Shown here: in pieces, positions 6,063 through 9,288 of the stretch
How positions within the stretch are numbered: the first letter of the stretch is position 1
Layout of the letters: every line of letters starts with the position of its first letter
Origin: Gammaproteobacteria bacterium
Lineage (GTDB): Bacteria > Pseudomonadota > Gammaproteobacteria > Steroidobacterales > GCA-2729495
Direction: 5' to 3'
Assembly (NCBI GenBank): GCA_023383735.1
Contig: JAHDYN010000046.1
Location: 1 to 9,288, forward strand
DNA length: 9,288 nucleotides
Notes under the pieces: generated by a model
What the model saw: the letters and a program-made list of their open reading frames with translations, nothing else
What the model was told of the DNA's origin: nothing
Databases searched by the model: none
Program-made: the position numbers and the translations under genes

Positions 6063-7403
6063 ATGAGCAATGTGTCGCCGGACCCGTCACAGACGGGCCT
6101 GAAGTTCTGGTTTGTCGAGCTTGCGCCGGGCATCCTGCCGCGCAATTTCGGGACCTTGCTGTACAGTGCATTTACGACGATCGGCCTGCTGGCCTTTGTC
6201 AGTATCGGCACGCCCTACGTCCTCAATGTCTATCTGAAGATTCCCCAGGCCCAGCAGGGCCAGATTGCCGGTGACCTGGCGGCCTGGAACGAGATCGCGA
6301 TGCTGCTCGTCTTCGGGCCCTGCGGCGTGCTGGCCGACCGGATCGGCCGCAAGCAGGTCTTTACCTTCGGCTTCGTGTTCATGGCCATCGCCTATGCCCT
6401 TTATCCCTTTGCGAGCTCGGTCGGCGAGCTGACGGCATACCGCCTGCTGTACGCCGTCGGTATCGGCGCGGCTACCGCCATGCTGCAGACGATTCTCGCC
6501 GACTATCCGTCCAATGCCTCGCGCGGCAAGGCCACAGCGCTCGTTGGCACGCTGAACGGGCTCGGTGTGGTGATCCTGTCCGTGGGGCTTGGCGGCTTGA
6601 TGAAGACCTTTGTGGGTCGCGGTTATTCGCCCGAGGACGCCGGCTACATCACGCATTTCATCGTGGCAGCAATGTGCCTGGTGTCTGCGGGCGTGGTTGC
6701 CGCCGGTCTCAAGAAGGGCACGCCGGTACACAAGCACGAGCAGCTCCCGCTGCGCGAACTGATCGGCAGCGGCCTAGCGGCCGGGCGCAATCCGCGCATC
6801 GCGCTGGCGTATGCCAGTGCCTTCATCGCCCGCGGCGACCTGGTCGTGGTCGGCACCTTCGTCAATCTGTGGGGTACCTCGGCGGGGATCGAAGCCGGGA
6901 TGGATGCGGCCGAGGCGAGCGCCAAGGGCCGCATGCTGTTTGCGATCACCGGCATCGCCGGGCTGTTCTGGCTGCCCCTGATGGGCATCATGCTGGACCG
7001 GGTCAATCGGGTGACCGGCACCACGATCTGCATGGCGATCGCGGCAGCCGGCTTTCTTGCAATCAACGTCGTCGATCATCCGCTGGCGCCGGGGGCGTGG
7101 ATCTTCTTCGTATTGCTCGGCATCGGCCAGATCAGCGCGTTTGCCGGTGCGGCAACACTGATCGGCCAGGAAGCACCGGTGGCCTCGCGCGGCGCCGTCG
7201 TCGGCATGTTCAATACCTTTGGCGCGATCGGCATCCTGTTCGGTACGGCAGTCGGTGGCAGGCTCTACGATTCAATCGGCCCGCATGCCGTCTTCGTCAT
7301 GGTGGGCGGACTGTCGCTGCTCGTGGTCGGCTATGGCCTCTGGGTGCGCCGCACTGCGCCCGGGCCGCTGGGTGGTGGCGGCGGCGGGTTCATGGCGCAC
7401 TAG
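6063..7403 (+). CDS. MFS transporter (second paralogue)
   Basis: This 446-aa inner-membrane major facilitator has about 12 helices. Motif A is GVLADRIGRKQVF (88-100) and the mid-protein counterpart is LDRVNRV (311-317). It shares ADYPSNASRGK (146-156), RNPRIALAYASAFIARGDL (242-260) and LIGQEAPVASRGAV (366-379) with the transporter at 3133. The RxD in the first helix of the C-terminal half is kept in both, possibly a proton or substrate site. The protein ends in an unusual run of six glycines followed by FMAH. GTGAGG (6052-6057) lies 5 nt before the ATG, and the aldehyde dehydrogenase stop is only 12 nt upstream, so the two are one operon. The substrate is unknown. The next gene converges. Confidence 0.9.
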   Translation: MSNVSPDPSQTGLKFWFVELAPGILPRNFGTLLYSAFTTIGLLAFVSIGTPYVLNVYLKIPQAQQGQIAGDLAAWNEIAMLLVFGPCGVLADRIGRKQVFTFGFVFMAIAYALYPFASSVGELTAYRLLYAVGIGAATAMLQTILADYPSNASRGKATALVGTLNGLGVVILSVGLGGLMKTFVGRGYSPEDAGYITHFIVAAMCLVSAGVVAAGLKKGTPVHKHEQLPLRELIGSGLAAGRNPRIALAYASAFIARGDLVVVGTFVNLWGTSAGIEAGMDAAEASAKGRMLFAITGIAGLFWLPLMGIMLDRVNRVTGTTICMAIAAAGFLAINVVDHPLAPGAWIFFVLLGIGQISAFAGAATLIGQEAPVASRGAVVGMFNTFGAIGILFGTAVGGRLYDSIGPHAVFVMVGGLSLLVVGYGLWVRRTAPGPLGGGGGGFMAH

Positions 7404-7417
7404 CATCGGGATTGCCG

Positions 7418-7436
7418 TGCGGCCGTTCAGGCCTCA
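7418..7436. terminator. Short hairpin between convergent MFS and NnrS genes
   Basis: GGCC (7421-7424) pairs with GGCC (7430-7433) around a GTTCA loop. An outer TG/CA pair is separated by a C-T mismatch. It lies in the 30-nt gap between the two convergent stop codons and overlaps the NnrS stop. The stem is short and has no T run, so terminator function is doubtful. Confidence 0.2.
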
Positions 7437-8597
7437 ATGCTCCCGCCCGTCAATCCGCGGCCGCAGCAGCATCGGCGTGCTGCGCCACGCCAGGATGCCA
7501 AAGCCGATGAACCAGCAGCTCGCGGCAAGCTCGATCCACAGGCGGTAGGAGCCTGGCGCGAGCTGCGGCGCGATCACGCGCAGGGCCAGTGCCAGGATCA
7601 TCAGCCACAACACGGTCTTGTCGATCGCATCGAACATGACCTTGCGGCCGGTGTGTCCCCGCGAGATGCGAATGATCATGGCCGGGATGATCAGGCCCAT
7701 CACGCCGAAGGTGAACAGGTGAATCGAGAAGGTGCCCACCCACGCGCCGCGTCCGGCCATCTCGTAAGCCGCGACCAGCAACTGCGCGGCAATGGCGAGG
7801 TAGCCGAGATACATGATGCCGAGGTCGAGGCGTGAGCAGGCCAGCAGCGGTTTCCAGAAAAAGAACCGGACGGTCAGCAGCAGCGCCAGCGTCACGGCGA
7901 TGCCGGCGCCAAGCAGCGGTGGCAGGAATCCCGCGAACACCATTGCCAGACCCAGCACCTTGATGGAGCCATCGAGCAGCGGGTTGCGCAGGATTTCGGT
8001 CTTGAAGATGCCGCGCATGAACTCGCTCAGCGTCCGCTCGAGCATGATGAGAAAGCACACGCGGAACAGGCCGAGCACCATCAGCGTGCCGGCCGCGCCA
8101 TGCCCGGCGCTGAGCAGCAGTACCTTGGCCGGGATGAACAGCGGCAGCACGATCAGGAAAAACAGGTTGTCGCGGCGGTAGCCGTCGGCTTCCCTGTATT
8201 TCAGCAGGCTCCACAGCAGCATGCCGATCAGGCTGACCAGGAACAGCTGGTTCGACAGCAGGAACAGCGGTTGCGGCCAGCTGGCGCCAAAGGCCATGCC
8301 GAGGCGCTCGAAGCACCAGGCCGCCACCAGAAAGACCAGCGCACTGCCGTGGTAACCGCGGATCTTGACCCAGTTCTTGGTGGCGGTGAGCAGGAAGCCG
8401 CCGAGCAGTGCCCAGCCGAAACCGAAAAACATTTCATGGGCGTGCCATTGCACGATGGAGTAGCGGCTGTCGGGCATGCCGATCGTACCGGCAAACAGCA
8501 GGGTCCAGATGATCGGCAGGGTCAGGCCGGACAGGCAGCTGAGAATGAAAAACGGCCGGAAACCGACCAGCCAGACAGGGTGCTTGGAAAGACTCAC
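7434..8597 (-). CDS. nnrS: NnrS family membrane protein
   Basis: This 387-aa multipass inner-membrane protein has about 12 hydrophobic segments. It carries the NnrS hallmarks: GFRPFF (12-17), the WHAHEMFFGFGWALLGGFLL motif (51-70) with H52 and H54, HLFTFGVMGLIIPAM (293-307) and MIIRISRGHTGR (307-318). NnrS proteins are described as haem- and copper-containing and are linked to denitrification and relief of nitric-oxide stress; the histidines are candidate metal ligands. The start is GTG at 8597, with AAGG 10 nt upstream and MSLSKHPVWLVGFRPFF matching family N-termini. Family members are often controlled by NO- or oxygen-sensing FNR/NNR-type regulators, but I see no clear TTGAT-N4-ATCAA box upstream. 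No denitrification enzyme is encoded beside it, so a general NO-tolerance role is inferred. The gene diverges from a small unknown membrane protein. Confidence 0.9.
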   Translation of the reverse strand: MSLSKHPVWLVGFRPFFILSCLSGLTLPIIWTLLFAGTIGMPDSRYSIVQWHAHEMFFGFGWALLGGFLLTATKNWVKIRGYHGSALVFLVAAWCFERLGMAFGASWPQPLFLLSNQLFLVSLIGMLLWSLLKYREADGYRRDNLFFLIVLPLFIPAKVLLLSAGHGAAGTLMVLGLFRVCFLIMLERTLSEFMRGIFKTEILRNPLLDGSIKVLGLAMVFAGFLPPLLGAGIAVTLALLLTVRFFFWKPLLACSRLDLGIMYLGYLAIAAQLLVAAYEMAGRGAWVGTFSIHLFTFGVMGLIIPAMIIRISRGHTGRKVMFDAIDKTVLWLMILALALRVIAPQLAPGSYRLWIELAASCWFIGFGILAWRSTPMLLRPRIDGREH

Positions 8598-8634
8598 TTC
8601 GACGGAACCTTGACGCGGCAGTTGTCCCTATGAT

Positions 8635-8648
8635 GCCAGCCGGCTGGC
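8635..8648. repeat. 14-bp perfect palindrome in the divergent region
   Basis: GCCAGCCGGCTGGC reads identically on both strands. It lies 37 bp upstream of the NnrS GTG and about 30 bp upstream of the -35 box of the small membrane protein gene. It could be an operator shared by the two divergent genes or a chance GC-rich palindrome. Confidence 0.4.
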
Positions 8649-8678
8649 CTGTGCGCGACCGGCATGCGGGCGCTGCTC

Positions 8679-8707
8679 TTGGCAGGCATGCCCGATGGCC
8701 ATACTAT
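8679..8707 (+). promoter_or_regulatory. Sigma-70-type promoter for the small membrane protein
   Basis: TTGGCA (8679-8684) matches the -35 consensus at five of six positions. After a 17-nt spacer, TACTAT (8702-8707) matches the -10 at four of six, including the important second A and last T. Transcription would start about 8714, giving a leader of about 33 nt before ATG 8747. This supports the shorter start for that gene. Confidence 0.5.
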
Positions 8708-8746
8708 GAGGCACATGGTGGTCATGCAGCGGCTGGATTATTGATA

Positions 8747-9172
8747 ATGAGTCTCTCTACTGCGCAGCGTTTCTGGATGCTTTCGTCGTTGGCGTTGCTG
8801 GCAACGACCGTGGCCATCATCTTCATGCAATGGCCGTTGCGCGATCCCGAGGTGATGGCCGATCTGCAGGCCCCTGAGTGCAGTCAGTGGCGCGAGCTGG
8901 CTCCGGAGCGGTATTACGATGCCTATCCGATGACCGGCGATGCCTGCTTTGCGTTGCGCACGCTGATGGTCCACGATCAGGTTGTCATCTCCTCGGTCAG
9001 CGAATACGACGAACACCGCAAGGCCACCGGCATCAAGCGTGCCGTGAAGTCGCTGCTGACATGGGCCATGATCATGGGCGGCTTTTACGTGGTCGGCTGG
9101 GTGTGTTACCGGACGGCTGCAGTGCTCCAGAAAATGAAGGAGCAGAAGCTCAAGGGGCAGAAGCCTGAATGA
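8747..9172 (+). CDS. Small two-helix membrane protein of unknown function
   Basis: I do not recognise this 141-aa protein. It has two hydrophobic helices, about 11-28 (MLSSLALLATTVAIIFMQ) and 103-120 (LLTWAMIMGGFYVVGWVC). Between them is a roughly 70-residue, mostly polar segment with two cysteines, C45 and C67. The tail is lysine-rich (KMKEQKLKGQK), which by the positive-inside rule puts both termini in the cytoplasm and the middle loop in the periplasm, where the cysteines could form a disulfide. The frame is open back to 8630, but that extension is Gly/His/Arg-rich and contains the predicted promoter. ATG 8747 starts a membrane-protein-like N-terminus, with a weak GGA about 9 nt upstream. 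The gene diverges from nnrS, so a shared stimulus is possible but unproven. Confidence 0.72.
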   Translation: MSLSTAQRFWMLSSLALLATTVAIIFMQWPLRDPEVMADLQAPECSQWRELAPERYYDAYPMTGDACFALRTLMVHDQVVISSVSEYDEHRKATGIKRAVKSLLTWAMIMGGFYVVGWVCYRTAAVLQKMKEQKLKGQKPE

Positions 9173-9237
9173 GTCGCCTTGCAACAGGTGTAATGCAAGC
9201 CACCCCATCGACGACAGCACAGGTGCCCGCATAAATC

Positions 9238-9288
9238 ATGTTGGTCGCAATCATCGTTGGATCCTTCGCCGGTACCGCGGCGGCCTGG
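9238..9288 (+). CDS. Possible start of a hydrophobic protein, cut by the window end
   Basis: ATG 9238 opens a 17-codon frame (MLVAIIVGSFAGTAAAW) running off the right edge, just after an in-frame TAA at 9232. The sequence looks like a first membrane helix or a signal peptide. The nearest purine-rich element, AGGTG, is about 12 nt upstream, which is rather far. Too short to identify. Confidence 0.35.
   Translation, partial: MLVAIIVGSFAGTAAAW

Noticed and set aside
8630..8746. N-terminal extension of the small membrane protein from ATG 8630.
   Set aside because: The predicted promoter at 8679-8707 lies inside it, and the added sequence is not membrane-protein-like.
9178..9199. Stem CTTGCA/TGCAAG with a 10-nt loop after the small membrane protein gene.
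   Set aside because: Six base pairs, a large loop and no T run; too weak to call a terminator.

Overview
The window reads as GC-rich chromosomal DNA from a proteobacterium, with GC-rich third codon positions throughout. An NnrS family protein, a SIMPL-domain protein and Gram-negative-style Shine-Dalgarno sites fit Beta- or Gammaproteobacteria. No rRNA, tRNA, phage, insertion sequence or CRISPR array is visible, so the lineage is inferred from gene content only. Eight complete protein genes are supported, plus the first 17 codons of a possible ninth at the right edge.

Left region (about 95-1880, + strand). A compact two-gene module looks like a type II toxin-antitoxin or related defence/stabilisation pair. 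It has a ribbon-helix-helix protein with an extra C-terminal domain, followed with almost no gap by a DUF6036-type nucleotidyltransferase. A 22-bp inverted repeat lies upstream, and its right arm ends in a perfect -35 box. The predicted transcript begins at or next to the first ATG, suggesting a self-repressed, leaderless message. A membrane-anchored SIMPL-domain protein follows. Its reading frame overlaps the toxin gene, and the only well-placed ribosome binding site points to a rare ATT start.

Middle region (1909-7403). A minus-strand gene encodes a membrane-anchored paraoxonase-like lactonase/arylesterase with the full set of PON calcium ligands, both catalytic-type histidines and the two disulfide cysteines. 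It converges on the SIMPL gene and diverges from three plus-strand genes: an MFS transporter, an aldehyde dehydrogenase and a second MFS transporter clearly paralogous to the first. The dehydrogenase and second transporter are 12 nt apart and almost certainly co-transcribed. Together these genes suggest import or export, hydrolysis and oxidation of a small organic molecule (ester or lactone, then aldehyde, then acid). The substrate cannot be read from the sequence.

Right region (7434-9288). A minus-strand NnrS gene (nitric-oxide/denitrification-associated multipass membrane protein) diverges from a small two-helix membrane protein of unknown function. The roughly 150-bp gap between them holds a 14-bp perfect palindrome and a plausible sigma-70 promoter facing the small gene. 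The window ends in a hydrophobic ORF start.

The most interesting item is the toxin-antitoxin-like module at the left. The rest is mostly recognisable metabolism and transport.
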